Shown here: positions 1 through 8,881 of the stretch, piece after piece
How positions within the stretch are numbered: position 1 is the first letter of the stretch
How the letters are laid out: each line of letters begins with the position of its first letter
Assembly (NCBI RefSeq): GCF_902506065.1
Contig: NZ_LR732912.1
Coordinates: forward strand, 1,682,742-1,746,741
DNA: 64,000 nucleotides
DNA from: Arthrobacter sp. 9V
GTDB taxonomy: Bacteria > Actinomycetota > Actinomycetes > Actinomycetales > Micrococcaceae
Direction: 5' to 3'
Notes under the pieces: model-generated
Told to the model about the DNA's origin: nothing
Databases searched by the model: none
Seen by the model: the letters and a program-made list of their open reading frames with translations, nothing else
Made by a program: the position numbers and the translations under genes

Positions 1-230
1 CCCTCGACGAATGGCGCGACGGCGTGGCATCCGGTGAGATCACCGAGGTCTTCGCATGCGGTACGGCAGCAGTGATCACGCCGATTGGTGTGCTCATGGA
101 CGCCACCGAATTCATTGGTTCCGAGGACGCAAAGGCCGGGGAAACCACCATGGCCATCCGCACCCAGCTCCTGGGCATCCAAACCGGAACCGTCGAGGAC
201 ACCCACGGCTGGCTGACCCGCCTGGTCTAA
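1..230 (+). CDS. ilvE: Branched-chain amino acid aminotransferase, C-terminal part
   Basis: The reading frame enters from outside the window and stops at a TAA ending at 230, so only about the last 75 residues are present. The PLP enzyme transfers the amino group between glutamate and the 2-oxo acids of Leu, Ile and Val. The visible part has the fold-type IV C-terminal motif [12 protein letters not shown], with a Cys just before it, and the usual ending near a short TxLLGIQ helix. A strong terminator follows directly, so it is the last gene of its transcription unit. The identification rests on family resemblance of the tail only. Confidence 0.85.
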   Translation, partial: LDEWRDGVASGEITEVFACGTAAVITPIGVLMDATEFIGSEDAKAGETTMAIRTQLLGIQTGTVEDTHGWLTRLV

Positions 231-253
231 GTTTCGGCGAACAGAACGCACGA

Positions 254-305
254 CGGCGGCCCTTCCCCCTTGGCAAACAAGCGGAAGGGCCGCCGTTCTG
301 CTTTT
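254..305 (+). terminator. Rho-independent terminator after ilvE
   Basis: A perfect 13-bp inverted repeat (254-266 with 283-295) encloses a 16-nt loop and is followed by a pyrimidine-rich tract ending in TTTT. It lies 24 nt after the ilvE stop. Confidence 0.85.
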
Positions 306-310
306 CCCAC

Positions 311-416
311 ACGCTCTTCCACTTCCCGCGGGCTTGCGGCGAACGCTCTTCCACTTCCCGGCGGGATGTGAGCGGGCGTTGACGCGAAGGGCTTGGGATG
401 TGAGAGAGCGCGCGTT
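311..416. repeat. REP-like palindromic repeat cluster
   Basis: The 18-mer ACGCTCTTCCACTTCCCG occurs perfectly at 311-328 and again at 343-360. The second copy pairs with 362-379 to make an 18-bp imperfect hairpin (13 Watson-Crick and 2 G-U pairs) with a 1-nt loop. The arm motif GGGATGTGAG recurs at 363-372 and 395-404. The layout resembles intergenic REP/BIME elements. Genome-wide copy number cannot be seen from this window. Confidence 0.6.
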
Positions 417-434
417 CAGTGCCAAGATGGGACG

Positions 435-1292
435 GTGACTTCAGAATCAATGGCGACTCCAGGCAATTCACCTACCAACGGCTCTTCTCTGCAGCGCAGC
501 AGTGAGCTCACGCGTTTCCGATTGGCCCCGAACCCGGGTCCGATGAGCCTGGACGGCACCAATTCCTACGTCATCGGTGTGCAGGGCTCCGGCCACGTGG
601 CGGTGGTGGACCCGGGCCCCGAAGACGAAAAGCACTTGTCCGTGTTGGCATCGGCTGGTGTTGTGGATGTAGTCCTCATTACGCACAGGCATGCGGACCA
701 CACAGAGGCTTCGGCGCGTTTTCACCAGATCACAGGGGCGCCGGTACGTGCTGCGTTGATGGAGCATTGCCACGGCGGCGAGCCCTTGGAGGACGGCGAA
801 GTCCTGACGGCGGGTGGCGTGGAGATCCATGTGGTGGCAACGCCGGGCCACACATCCGACTCCCTCTGCTTCCACCTCCCTTATGACGGTCCAGCCGGAT
901 CCGTCCTGACCGGCGACACCATCCTGGGCCGCGGAACCACTGTGCTGGATTACCCGGATGGCCGGTTGGGCGATTACCTTGCCAGCTTGGACCGGCTGGA
1001 AGCACTAGGCCCTGCAACCCTGCTTCCCGCACACGGGCCCGTGCTTCCGGCTTTGGACAAGAAGTGCCGCGAGTACCGGGATCACCGGGAACAACGGCTC
1101 GATCAAATCAGGGAGGCGCTTAAACATCTGGGAAATGAAGCGTCCATTGCTGACGTCACTGATGCGGTTTATCCCGACGTCGACCCTTCCGTCAGGTGGG
1201 CTGCGGAGACTTCGGTCGCAGCCCAGCTGGATTACCTTCGAGGCCAGGGCCGGACTGTAGGCTTGAGTCCATGCGTATCGCCCGGTTTGTAG
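435..1292 (+). CDS. MBL-fold metallo-hydrolase, LACTB2-like
   Basis: About 285 residues. It carries the metallo-beta-lactamase HxHxDH motif as HRHADH at residues 84-89, a GHTSDS segment and a late LPAHGP histidine, so a dinuclear zinc site is expected. After the MBL core, residues from about 215 on (REQRLDQIREAL and onward) look like the winged-helix tail of the LACTB2 branch, whose characterised members are endoribonucleases or general hydrolases. The actual substrate is unknown. The GTG at 435 was chosen; ATG at 450 is an alternative and neither has a well-spaced ribosome site. Its end overlaps the next gene by 22 nt, suggesting co-translation. Confidence 0.8.
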   Translation: MTSESMATPGNSPTNGSSLQRSSELTRFRLAPNPGPMSLDGTNSYVIGVQGSGHVAVVDPGPEDEKHLSVLASAGVVDVVLITHRHADHTEASARFHQITGAPVRAALMEHCHGGEPLEDGEVLTAGGVEIHVVATPGHTSDSLCFHLPYDGPAGSVLTGDTILGRGTTVLDYPDGRLGDYLASLDRLEALGPATLLPAHGPVLPALDKKCREYRDHREQRLDQIREALKHLGNEASIADVTDAVYPDVDPSVRWAAETSVAAQLDYLRGQGRTVGLSPCVSPGL

Positions 1293-2047
1293 TTGATTCT
1301 GATCCCCTTTACGGCGTTGTTGAAGGTGAGCCCGGCAGTGAGGAAATCACTGTCATCAACGGCGACCCCTTCTTCAACGGCGTGGAACGTACCCACGTGA
1401 AGCACAAGCTTGAAGACGTACGGCTCCTCGCTCCCATCATTCCCCGAAGCAAGGTCATTGGCGTCGGCCGGAACTTTGCCGAGCACGCCGCCGAGCTCGG
1501 CAACGAGGTTCCCCAGCAACCGCTGCTGTTCCTGAAGCCGAACACTTCGGTGATCGGCCCCAACGATCCCATCATCCTTCCTGAATTCTCGGAGGAGGTT
1601 TCGTTCGAAGCTGAGCTGTGCGTGGTGATCGGCAGGATCTGCAAGGACGTTCCCGAGGACCGGGCTGATGACGTCATCTTCGGCTACACCTGCGGCAACG
1701 ACCTCACGGCCCGCGACGTCCAGAAGACCGACCTTCAGTGGGCGCGGGCCAAGGGATTCGATACCTCCGCGCCTCTTGGTCCCTGGATTGAAACGGACCT
1801 GGATCACGAGGACCTGGCTATTCAGGGCCGTCTGAACGGCGAACTCCGCCAGGACGGGAGTACCAATCAGATGATCCGTGGCGTTCGCGAGCTTGTCTCG
1901 ATCGTTTCGCACGCATTCACCCTGCTTCCGGGCGACGTCATCATGACCGGAACCCCCGCCGGTGTTGGCCTTGTCAGCGAGGGCGACCGTTTCGAAGTGG
2001 AGATTGAAGGCATCGGCCGACTCTCCAACCCGGTGGTTCGCCGCTAG
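1271..2047 (+). CDS. Fumarylacetoacetate hydrolase family protein
   Basis: 258 residues starting at ATG 1271 inside the end of the preceding gene. The FAH fold is indicated by [29 protein letters not shown], the metal-ligand region [11 protein letters not shown], and [13 protein letters not shown] near the C-terminus. Family members cleave or decarboxylate beta-diketo acids, such as oxaloacetate, acylpyruvates or homoprotocatechuate intermediates, in the cytosol. The sequence does not decide which one. Pairing with an MBL hydrolase upstream of gltX looks like a small housekeeping operon. A strong hairpin follows. Confidence 0.85.
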   Translation: MRIARFVVDSDPLYGVVEGEPGSEEITVINGDPFFNGVERTHVKHKLEDVRLLAPIIPRSKVIGVGRNFAEHAAELGNEVPQQPLLFLKPNTSVIGPNDPIILPEFSEEVSFEAELCVVIGRICKDVPEDRADDVIFGYTCGNDLTARDVQKTDLQWARAKGFDTSAPLGPWIETDLDHEDLAIQGRLNGELRQDGSTNQMIRGVRELVSIVSHAFTLLPGDVIMTGTPAGVGLVSEGDRFEVEIEGIGRLSNPVVRR

Positions 2048-2070
2048 GCACCCCGCCAATCGCCAAACCT

Positions 2071-2116
2071 CGACGGCGGCACTCGCCTCACATATGAAAG
2101 GCGAGTGCCGTCGTCG
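2071..2116 (+). terminator. Terminator-like hairpin after the FAH-family gene
   Basis: An 18-bp inverted repeat (2071-2088 with 2099-2116, one G-U pair) surrounds a 10-nt loop. There is no U-tract behind it, which is common in high-GC actinobacteria. Confidence 0.6.
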
Positions 2117-2168
2117 GCCCCTAACCCGGGAAAACGGAGCGGTGCCAAGCGGTAAAGTTGGAACCACT

Positions 2169-3689
2169 ATGACTACTGCTTCTGCGTCGAACGCTGCCTC
2201 CAGCGCCATCCCTGCCGTCAACGCCGAGACTCCGGTCCGCGTCCGTTTTTGCCCGTCACCCACGGGAACGCCGCACGTTGGCCTGATCCGGACCGCTCTG
2301 TTCAACTGGGCCTACGCACGCCACACCGGTGGCAAGCTGATCTTCCGCATCGAGGACACGGACTCGGCACGCGACAGCGAAGAGAGCTACCACCAGTTGC
2401 TGGACGCCCTGAAATGGCTCGGAATCAACTGGGATGAGGGCGTGGAAGTGGGCGGACCGCACGAGCCGTACCGCCAGTCGCAGCGCGGCGATATCTACCA
2501 GGACGTCATCGCCAAGCTCAAAGCCGGGGGACACGTCTACGAGTCCTACTCCACCCCCGATGAGATCGAAGCCCGTCACAAGGCTGCCGGCCGCGACCCC
2601 AAGCTGGGCTATGACGGATTCGACCGGCACCTGACGGATGAGCAGCTGGCACAGTTCAAGGCCGAGGGCCGCGAAGCTGTCCTGCGCCTCCGCATGCCTG
2701 ACGAGGACCTGACGTTCAACGACCTTGTCCGTGGTGAGATTACCTTCAAGGCGGGTTCAGTTCCCGACTTCGCTGTTGTTCGCGCCAACGGAGCTCCGCT
2801 CTACACCCTGGTGAACCCCGTGGACGACGCCCTGATGGGCATCACCCACGTACTCCGTGGCGAAGACCTGCTGAGCTCCACGCCGCGTCAGATTGCGCTG
2901 TACCGTGCGCTGTACGCAATCGGTGTGGCCGAGTACATGCCGGAGTTCGGGCACCTGCCGTACGTCATGGGCCAGGGCAACAAGAAGCTGTCCAAGCGCG
3001 ACCCCGAGTCCAGCCTGTTCCTGCACCGGGAACGCGGCTTCATACCGGAGGGCCTGCTCAACTACCTCTCGCTGCTTGGCTGGTCCTTGAGCGCGGATGA
3101 AGACATCTTCACCGTGGAGCAGTTGGTGGCCAACTTCGATATCCATGACGTCCTGGGCAACCCGGCGCGTTTCGATATCAAGAAGGCCGAAGCCATCAAC
3201 GGAACCCATGTGCGGATGCTCGCGCCGGAGGATTTCAAAGAACGCTTGGTTCCGTACCTTCGTGCTGCAGGTTTCGTAGGGGAAATCCTTACGCCTCGCC
3301 AGGAGGAGATCCTGGCCGAGGCGGCCCCTCTGGTCCAAGAGCGCATCACTCTCCTGGGCGAAGCCCCCGAGATGCTGGCCTTCCTCTTCAAGGCCGATGA
3401 CGCCATTGATGTTGCCGACGACGCCCGCAAGGGTCTTCCGCAGAACCTGGAGGAAGTACTCGATGCTGCCTTGGCGGCATTGGAACCGATCGGTGATTGG
3501 ACGGCAGAGAACATCCAGGCCGCCCTTAAGCAGGCCCTGGTGGAGGACCTGGGCATTAAGCCCCGCGCCGCGTTCGGGCCTGTACGCACCGCCATTTCAG
3601 GACGTCGCATTTCTCCGCCGTTGTTCGAGTCAATGGTGATCCTCGGCAAGGATTCCTCACTCGCCCGCGTCCGCGCCTTCCGCGGCTAG
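2169..3689 (+). CDS. gltX: Glutamyl-tRNA synthetase
   Basis: 506 residues, normal for bacterial GltX. This class I synthetase charges tRNA-Glu with glutamate. The class signature appears as [17 protein letters not shown] (HIGH-type motif HVGL) and the KMSKS loop as KKLSKRD. The C-terminal third is the helical anticodon-binding domain. The start ATG 2169 is followed by an Ala/Ser-rich leader of about 20 residues before the Rossmann fold, so ATG 2169 is probable but not proven. A tRNA-Glu gene lies about 1 kb downstream. Confidence 0.96.
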   Translation: MTTASASNAASSAIPAVNAETPVRVRFCPSPTGTPHVGLIRTALFNWAYARHTGGKLIFRIEDTDSARDSEESYHQLLDALKWLGINWDEGVEVGGPHEPYRQSQRGDIYQDVIAKLKAGGHVYESYSTPDEIEARHKAAGRDPKLGYDGFDRHLTDEQLAQFKAEGREAVLRLRMPDEDLTFNDLVRGEITFKAGSVPDFAVVRANGAPLYTLVNPVDDALMGITHVLRGEDLLSSTPRQIALYRALYAIGVAEYMPEFGHLPYVMGQGNKKLSKRDPESSLFLHRERGFIPEGLLNYLSLLGWSLSADEDIFTVEQLVANFDIHDVLGNPARFDIKKAEAINGTHVRMLAPEDFKERLVPYLRAAGFVGEILTPRQEEILAEAAPLVQERITLLGEAPEMLAFLFKADDAIDVADDARKGLPQNLEEVLDAALAALEPIGDWTAENIQAALKQALVEDLGIKPRAAFGPVRTAISGRRISPPLFESMVILGKDSSLARVRAFRG

Positions 3690-3704
3690 CAGCAAGAAGC
3701 AGTC

Positions 3705-4433
3705 ATGGCTATCGCGAGTTCTTTTGGCACCGTTCGTGGTGTCCTCTTCGACATTGACGACACCTTGGTGGACCTTGAGTACGCCATGACAACCGCGCTC
3801 CGCGATGTCAGTGAGCATCTCCTGCCCGGCCTGGACCAGGCCGGGTGGGTGAAGTTCGGGCGGATCTTCACTCATGAGACCACGCACTTCTATGACCGTT
3901 ATCTGGCCGGCGAGCTGACCTTCAACGAGCAGCGGCTCCTACGGGGCAGGGCTGCTTTGGGACACTTTGGCGTGGAGCTCCAGGACGGGGAGGAGTCCCA
4001 AGCCTGGGTGGCCGAGTATCACCAGCGCCAGACGGCGTACGTGCGGGCATTTGAGGACGTTGAAGGCGTTCTTGATGCCCTCGATGCTGCAGGTATTCCG
4101 TACGGCGCCGTGAGTAACAATGTTCATGACTACCAGCGGGCGAAGCTTGACGGTGCCGGCCTGTCCAGGATCAAGATCCTCGTAGGAACGGACACGGTAG
4201 GGGTGCCGAAGCCTGACCCCGCAATATACCTTGAAGGCGTTCGGCTGCTGGGTACCGGGCCGGCGGAGACCCTGTACGTTGGCGACAACAGGCTGCTTGA
4301 TGCTGACGGGGCGACGGCTGCAGGCTTGATCGGCGTGTGGCTTAACAGGACCGGGGAAGTGGTGGAAGAGTTCGCCGGGCGTCAGGTGGACTCGCTGTCG
4401 CGGCTGCTGGTGACAGCTCCTTCCGCGGCATAA
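3705..4433 (+). CDS. HAD-superfamily hydrolase
   Basis: 242 residues. Motif I is LFDIDDTLVD, giving the nucleophile Asp and the acid/base Asp. Motif II is the SNN in GAVSNNVHDYQ. The motif III lysine is in GVPKPDPAIY and motif IV is YVGDNRLLDADGA. The cap lies between motifs I and II, as in subfamily I phosphatases such as phosphoglycolate phosphatase or pyrophosphatase-like enzymes. It begins 15 nt after gltX and probably shares its transcript. The substrate cannot be assigned. Confidence 0.85.
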   Translation: MAIASSFGTVRGVLFDIDDTLVDLEYAMTTALRDVSEHLLPGLDQAGWVKFGRIFTHETTHFYDRYLAGELTFNEQRLLRGRAALGHFGVELQDGEESQAWVAEYHQRQTAYVRAFEDVEGVLDALDAAGIPYGAVSNNVHDYQRAKLDGAGLSRIKILVGTDTVGVPKPDPAIYLEGVRLLGTGPAETLYVGDNRLLDADGATAAGLIGVWLNRTGEVVEEFAGRQVDSLSRLLVTAPSAA

Positions 4434-4465
4434 GAATTGTGTGATGCAGGTAACGGCTTTCGGAT

Positions 4466-4494
4466 TTGTGCAGGTGACCAGACTCCGGTAGAGT
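4466..4494 (+). promoter_or_regulatory. Sigma70-type promoter for tRNA-Gln
   Basis: TTGTGC (4466-4471) and TAGAGT (4489-4494) are separated by exactly 17 nt. They lie about 75 nt upstream of the tRNA-Gln gene in a non-coding gap. Confidence 0.6.
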
Positions 4495-4570
4495 CATTAC
4501 TCGTGCTGAGGGGCACGGAGGGAAAAGCTGAGGGAAACCAAAGCGTACAACTCCGGTCCGAAAGTCACTT

Positions 4571-4642
4571 TGGGATATGGTGTAATTGGCAACACTACGG
4601 TTTCTGGTACCGTCATTCTAGGTTCGAGTCCTGGTATCCCAG
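4571..4642 (+). tRNA. tRNA-Gln (anticodon CUG)
   Basis: A 72-nt cloverleaf: acceptor arm TGGGATA (4571-4577) pairs perfectly with TATCCCA (4635-4641), with discriminator G at 4642. The anticodon loop reads TTCTGGT with CTG in the anticodon position, and the T arm has GTTCGAGTC. CCA is not encoded. Confidence 0.93.
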
Positions 4643-4708
4643 CTCTGAAAATCCGCTTGTATTAGCTGGAAATTCGGATGTTTCAAGTCGCTCAGTCGAT
4701 TTGGAGCG

Positions 4709-4756
4709 AAGCTGAAAGTGTGAAATACTCATTCAGCTTGATCGCCGGAAACGGCG
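4709..4756 (+). other. Two hairpins between the tRNA genes
   Basis: AAGCTGAA (4709-4716) pairs with TTCAGCTT (4732-4739). Immediately after, CGCCG-GAAA-CGGCG (4743-4756) forms a stem with a GNRA-type loop. They could mark processing or termination between tRNA-Gln and tRNA-Glu. Confidence 0.4.
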
Positions 4757-4768
4757 TAAAAAGTACAG

Positions 4769-4844
4769 GGCCCCATCGTATAGCGGCCTAGTACGCCGCC
4801 CTCTCACGGCGGTAACGCGGGTTCGAATCCCGCTGGGGTCACCA
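4769..4844 (+). tRNA. tRNA-Glu (anticodon CUC), CCA encoded
   Basis: Acceptor GGCCCCA (4769-4775) pairs with TGGGGTC (4834-4840) with one G-U pair. The anticodon stem CCGCC/GGCGG encloses loop CTCTCAC with anticodon CTC, and the T arm holds GGTTCGAATCC. The 3-prime CCA (4842-4844) is in the gene. Confidence 0.95.
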
Positions 4845-4850
4845 ACGAAT

Positions 4851-4886
4851 CCCCCGGAACTACGGTTCCGGGGGATTTCTTTTTTT
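4851..4886 (+). terminator. Rho-independent terminator of the tRNA unit
   Basis: A perfect 10-bp stem (4851-4860 with 4865-4874) closes a TACG tetraloop and is followed by a long T-rich run to 4886. It sits 6 nt after the tRNA-Glu CCA. Confidence 0.95.
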
Positions 4887-4949
4887 CCGGTTTGGTTCTC
4901 TGTGCTTGCGCCGCCCCTGTGGCAGGGATCGGGCTGGCATGATGATGCT

Positions 4950-6731
4950 GTGACCGCAAATGATGATCAGAGAACACCCAGGGCCAGCCAAGCTGCCCAA
5001 GGCGCGGCAGCCGCCGTCGAGACCTTGGAAGCGGCCCGTGCAGAACTTGCTGCCACAACCCTTCCGCTCGCCGTGCCGGAGGTCCGTGAGGCCCGCCAGT
5101 GGATTCGTGAGTCCCTGGCGCAACTGGACGACTATGTAATTCCCCGCTACCGGAGTCTGGATGCTCCGCTGCTGGCGGTTGTGGGCGGCTCCACGGGCGC
5201 AGGGAAGTCCACGCTGGTCAACGCGCTGATCGGCTTCCCGGTGACCCGCGCCGGCGCTATCAGGCCCACCACCCGCCAACCCATCCTCCTCCACCATCCT
5301 CTGGACGCGGAGTGGTTTGAAGGTCAGCGGATACTTCCCGGCCTGGACCGAATCCGCGGCACTGTTTCGTCCAGTCCTCTTCCGGCGCATCAGGCAGGTG
5401 CCGCCCCCGACGCGCAGGCCATCACGTCATTGGTTCTGGTGGGACACGCAGCAGTGCCCCAAGGAATAGCACTTCTGGATGCTCCCGACGTCGATTCGAT
5501 CTCCGATGACAACCGCAGGCTCGCCGGGCAACTGCTTGCTGCCGCTGATCTCTGGGTGTTCGTCACCACAGCAAACCGCTACGCAGACGCCGTGCCTTGG
5601 CGTCTGCTCCTGGACGCAGCGTCGCGGGATATCACCGTAGCCGTTGTCCTGGACCGTGTTCCCGCTGCTGCGGAAGAGGAAGTCAGGACCGACCTCCAAG
5701 CAATGCTGGACCGCCAAGGGCTGGCTGAGGCGAAGCTCTTCGTTGTTCCGGAAAGTGCCTTGGACGGGCTGGGGATGCTTCCTGAGGATTCCGTGATCCC
5801 CTTGCGCCACTGGCTGGGTGCCCTGGCCGCTGATGCAGCCGGACGGGCGGAGGTGGCCCGACGAACCCTCAATGGCGCTGTTAAAGCGGTCAGTGTCCGG
5901 TTGGAGGGCATTGCCGGCGCAGTTGCTGCCCAGGATGCCGCCGCACACGATCTCCGCGAAACGAGTGTTGTGGAGTATGAGCAGGCGCTTTCGCGCATTC
6001 TCGAAGCCACGAAGGACGGCGCATTGCTTCGCGGTGAAGTGTTGGCCAGGTGGCAGGACTTCGTGGGAACAGGTGAGTTCTTCCGGGCGCTCGAGCAGAA
6101 TATCGGGCGGATGCGGGACCGTGTGGGAGCCTTCTTCCGCGGCGAGCCCGCTCCGGCTGTGAAGGTTGAAACTGCCATTGAAACAGGTTTGCAGGCGGTG
6201 ATTCTGGATGAGGCTGCGAACGCAGCTGAAAACGTGGACAGGCGCTGGCGTGCCGATGCTGCCGGCCGGGAGCTTTTGGGTTCGGATGACCTGTCGGGGA
6301 CCAGTGATGGCTTTGACGCGAAGGCCGCAGCCGCCATTCGATCCTGGCAGGAAGGGCTGATGGAGATGATCCGGACCCAGGGACAGGGCAAACGAACGCA
6401 GGCCCGGTGGCTGTCCTTGGGGGTTAACGGGCTGGGCGCCGCGCTGATGGTGGTGGTGTTTTCCATGACTGCCGGCCTGAGCGGATTGGAGATCGGCATT
6501 GCAGGGGGAACGGCCGTTGTTGGCCAGAAGCTGCTGGAAGCGGTGTTCGGTGAGGACGCAGTGCGTCGTCTGGCCCAGCAGGCCAGGGATGATCTGCATA
6601 CTCAATGCCAACGGCTCCTGGATGATGAGAGGGAACGGTTCCTTGGCCGGGTTGAGGCCAACAATCCTGGTTCCGGAGATGAGCTCGCCCGATTTGCCCA
6701 CGCATTGCGTGGCCTGGCAGGGGCCGCATGA
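4950..6731 (+). CDS. Dynamin-like / P-loop GTPase, first of a tandem pair
   Basis: About 593 residues from GTG 4950 (GTG 4902 is possible but lies next to the tRNA terminator). The P-loop is GGSTGAGKST at residues 79-88, and the switch II/G3 segment is LLDAPDVDSI. The G4 position reads VLDRVP, not the canonical NKxD, so base specificity may be relaxed. A long helical region follows. Near residue 495 a hydrophobic stretch (GAALMVVVFSMTAGLSG) could insert in the membrane like a dynamin paddle. It overlaps the next GTPase by ATGA, so the two products are probably made together. Its cellular role is unknown. Confidence 0.75.
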   Translation: MTANDDQRTPRASQAAQGAAAAVETLEAARAELAATTLPLAVPEVREARQWIRESLAQLDDYVIPRYRSLDAPLLAVVGGSTGAGKSTLVNALIGFPVTRAGAIRPTTRQPILLHHPLDAEWFEGQRILPGLDRIRGTVSSSPLPAHQAGAAPDAQAITSLVLVGHAAVPQGIALLDAPDVDSISDDNRRLAGQLLAAADLWVFVTTANRYADAVPWRLLLDAASRDITVAVVLDRVPAAAEEEVRTDLQAMLDRQGLAEAKLFVVPESALDGLGMLPEDSVIPLRHWLGALAADAAGRAEVARRTLNGAVKAVSVRLEGIAGAVAAQDAAAHDLRETSVVEYEQALSRILEATKDGALLRGEVLARWQDFVGTGEFFRALEQNIGRMRDRVGAFFRGEPAPAVKVETAIETGLQAVILDEAANAAENVDRRWRADAAGRELLGSDDLSGTSDGFDAKAAAAIRSWQEGLMEMIRTQGQGKRTQARWLSLGVNGLGAALMVVVFSMTAGLSGLEIGIAGGTAVVGQKLLEAVFGEDAVRRLAQQARDDLHTQCQRLLDDERERFLGRVEANNPGSGDELARFAHALRGLAGAA

Positions 6732-8347
6732 GCCGCCACGGACAGGTCCGTGAGTCCTCGCTGCTGCAGCGAAGGCTGGAGTCCCTCAATACCGCGCGGG
6801 AGCTTGCTGAAGGTGTTCTCCCGGATCCGGAGCTGCAATCCGTCTACGAGGTTCTGGAGCGTGCCACCTCGCGGCGGTCACTATCGGCAGATCACACTGT
6901 GGTGGGATTTTTCGGGGCCACAGGCAGCGGAAAGTCCTCCTTGTTCAATGCTGTTTCCGACAGCGAGCTCGCAACTGCAACTGCGCGGCGGCCCACTACG
7001 TCTGCACCTTTGGCAGGTATTTGGGGTGAGGAAGGCAGCGGACCTTTGCTTGATTGGCTGGACGTCAAGGAGCGGCATGCCCTGCCGCCTGTCCCGGGGC
7101 TTGCCGATGACCACACCGGGCTGGTGCTGCTGGACCTGCCCGACTTCGATTCCACCAGATTGGAAAATCGGGAGATCGTCCAGCGCATGGTAGGCATGGT
7201 GGATGTCCTGGTGTGGGTTCTGGACCCGCAAAAATACGCCGACGCTGCAGTTCATAATGATTTCCTCCGGCCCATGGCCTCCCACGGAGCTGTCACCTTG
7301 GTTGTCCTGAACCAGGTGGATAAGCTCACCCCCTCTGACGCAACCGCCGTGATGCAGTCCTTGGAAGGGATCCTGGCGCGGGACGGACTGGGCAAAGTCC
7401 GGGTCCTGAGTGCATCAGCGATAACGGGCGACGGCGTTCAGGCCCTCCGCGGGGCCATCAGGAAGGTGGTGGTTCAGCGGGAGGCAACCACGGAGCGCTT
7501 GGCAGCAGACGTTACAAAGGCGGCCAAGGAACTTGCCGTGGCCTCGGGTGAGGGTGAAGCCCAAGGCGTCAAGGGTGGAACGAAGGCCCGCCTTGCGTCT
7601 GAACTCTCGACGGCGGCGAACGTTCCGGTGGTGGTGGACGCCGTTGAGCGATCTTTCAAGCGGGAGTCGGCCAAGAGGACAGGGTGGCCTGTTACACGGT
7701 GGCTTTTGCGTTTCCGTCCGGATCCGTTGCGACGGTTGAACCTGGGCAGGGATGACGCCAGGCCGGAGCTGAACAGGACGTCCCTGCCACCTGCCGGCGC
7801 GCCCGAGAGGGCACGGACGGATGCGGCCGTGAGGGATTTTGCGGATGAGGCGTCATCGGGTGCTCCTGGTCCTTGGCGTGCTGCCATCCGCAGTGCGGCA
7901 AGGGACGGGCGGGAGGAGTTGCCTGACGCACTTGATCAAGCCATTGCAAGCACTGACCTGTTGGCGGGTAAACGTCCCCTTTGGTGGGTGCTTTTCAACA
8001 CCCTCCAATGGATCGCGCTTGTGCTCGCAGTAGGTGGCTTGGGCTGGCTGGGTGTTTTGGCGGCACTCAGCTACTTCCAAATGCCAGTGCCGGAGGTGCC
8101 CCGAACTGAGGGGTGGCCCTGGCCCACCTTGATGGTTGCCGGGGGAGTAGTGCTGGGGATCGCCCTTGCCATCACCGGGAGGATTCTTGGCGGTTGGGCG
8201 GCACGGGTCAGGGCTTCAAGGGCAAAAAGGCGGTTGCGAGCCGCCGTTGCGACGGTTGCTGAGCAGAGGATCGTGGAGCCCGTGGAGGTGGAAATTATCC
8301 GCTTGAAAGCCTTTAATGCCGCCCTGAAGTCTGCACGCTCCGGTTAG
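6728..8347 (+). CDS. Membrane-anchored dynamin-like GTPase, second of a tandem pair
   Basis: 539 residues, translationally coupled by ATGA to the first GTPase. G1 is FFGATGSGKSS (around residue 59), G3 is LDLPDFDST and G4 is the normal NQVDKL. Residues about 420-450 (WWVLFNTLQWIALVLAVGG and onward) and 470-495 (TLMVAGGVVLGIALAITG) look like two membrane helices, followed by a basic Arg/Lys/Ala-rich tail. Bacterial dynamin-like proteins often occur as coupled pairs, for example DynA-DynB in Streptomyces division or IniA-IniC in mycobacteria, so membrane remodelling is a reasonable inference. The stop overlaps the convergent DUF1697 stop. Confidence 0.75.
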   Translation: MSRHGQVRESSLLQRRLESLNTARELAEGVLPDPELQSVYEVLERATSRRSLSADHTVVGFFGATGSGKSSLFNAVSDSELATATARRPTTSAPLAGIWGEEGSGPLLDWLDVKERHALPPVPGLADDHTGLVLLDLPDFDSTRLENREIVQRMVGMVDVLVWVLDPQKYADAAVHNDFLRPMASHGAVTLVVLNQVDKLTPSDATAVMQSLEGILARDGLGKVRVLSASAITGDGVQALRGAIRKVVVQREATTERLAADVTKAAKELAVASGEGEAQGVKGGTKARLASELSTAANVPVVVDAVERSFKRESAKRTGWPVTRWLLRFRPDPLRRLNLGRDDARPELNRTSLPPAGAPERARTDAAVRDFADEASSGAPGPWRAAIRSAARDGREELPDALDQAIASTDLLAGKRPLWWVLFNTLQWIALVLAVGGLGWLGVLAALSYFQMPVPEVPRTEGWPWPTLMVAGGVVLGIALAITGRILGGWAARVRASRAKRRLRAAVATVAEQRIVEPVEVEIIRLKAFNAALKSARSG

Positions 8348-8880
8348 AGACCCGCAGCGGCGTCCCTGACTTTGATGAGGGTGCGCAGGTTCCTGGTAGT
8401 GGTGCTGGCTTTGTAGCGCGCCTTGGCCGAAAGCTTGCTGAACGGACTGTCCAGCGTCCCGCCGGCAGGGGCCAGCCAGGCGGAAGCCTCCGGGCCGAGT
8501 CGCACTTGTTGCACTCCACCGAGCTCTTGGCCGGCTTGGAACAGTTCGTCAAGCATGGCTGTATCGGAGGAAAGGGTGATGTAGCTGTGCGTGGATTTAT
8601 CGTCAGCCGGATAAGGGCAAGCGTCCACCAATTCGCCAACCCTTTCAGCGGTGAGGACAACCACCCAGGCGTCGTAGCCAAATCTGTCCCGCAGGCACTT
8701 CTCGAACTGTGCTTTGACGTCCTTGGCACTGAGTTCGCTTTGCAGCACTACGTTCCCGCTGGCCAGCAGGGTTTTGACCTTGGTGAACGGGAAGTCCTTC
8801 AGGGCCGATGTCAGCTCAGCCATCTTGATGTTGATGCCGCCTACGTTGATGCCGCGGAGAAAGACTGCGTAGCTGTTCAC
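8344..8880 (-). CDS. DUF1697 family protein
   Basis: 178 residues. The start SYAVFLRGINVGGINIKM and the segment LLASGNVVLQSE are typical of the DUF1697 family, whose members are small soluble alpha/beta proteins of unknown function. Its TAA overlaps the TAG of the convergent GTPase gene by 4 nt, so transcripts from both strands meet here without a visible terminator. It begins just 1 nt from the IclR gene stop and may be read through from it. Confidence 0.8.
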   Translation of the reverse strand: MNSYAVFLRGINVGGINIKMAELTSALKDFPFTKVKTLLASGNVVLQSELSAKDVKAQFEKCLRDRFGYDAWVVVLTAERVGELVDACPYPADDKSTHSYITLSSDTAMLDELFQAGQELGGVQQVRLGPEASAWLAPAGGTLDSPFSKLSAKARYKASTTTRNLRTLIKVRDAAAGL

Positions 8881-8881
8881 G

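Noticed and set aside
1232..2305. Long minus-strand ORF opposite the FAH-family gene and gltX start
   Set aside because: No recognisable domain; typical antisense ORF of high-GC coding DNA.
5427..6701. 424-codon minus-strand ORF in the first GTPase gene
   Set aside because: Antisense artefact; the plus-strand frame has all GTPase motifs.
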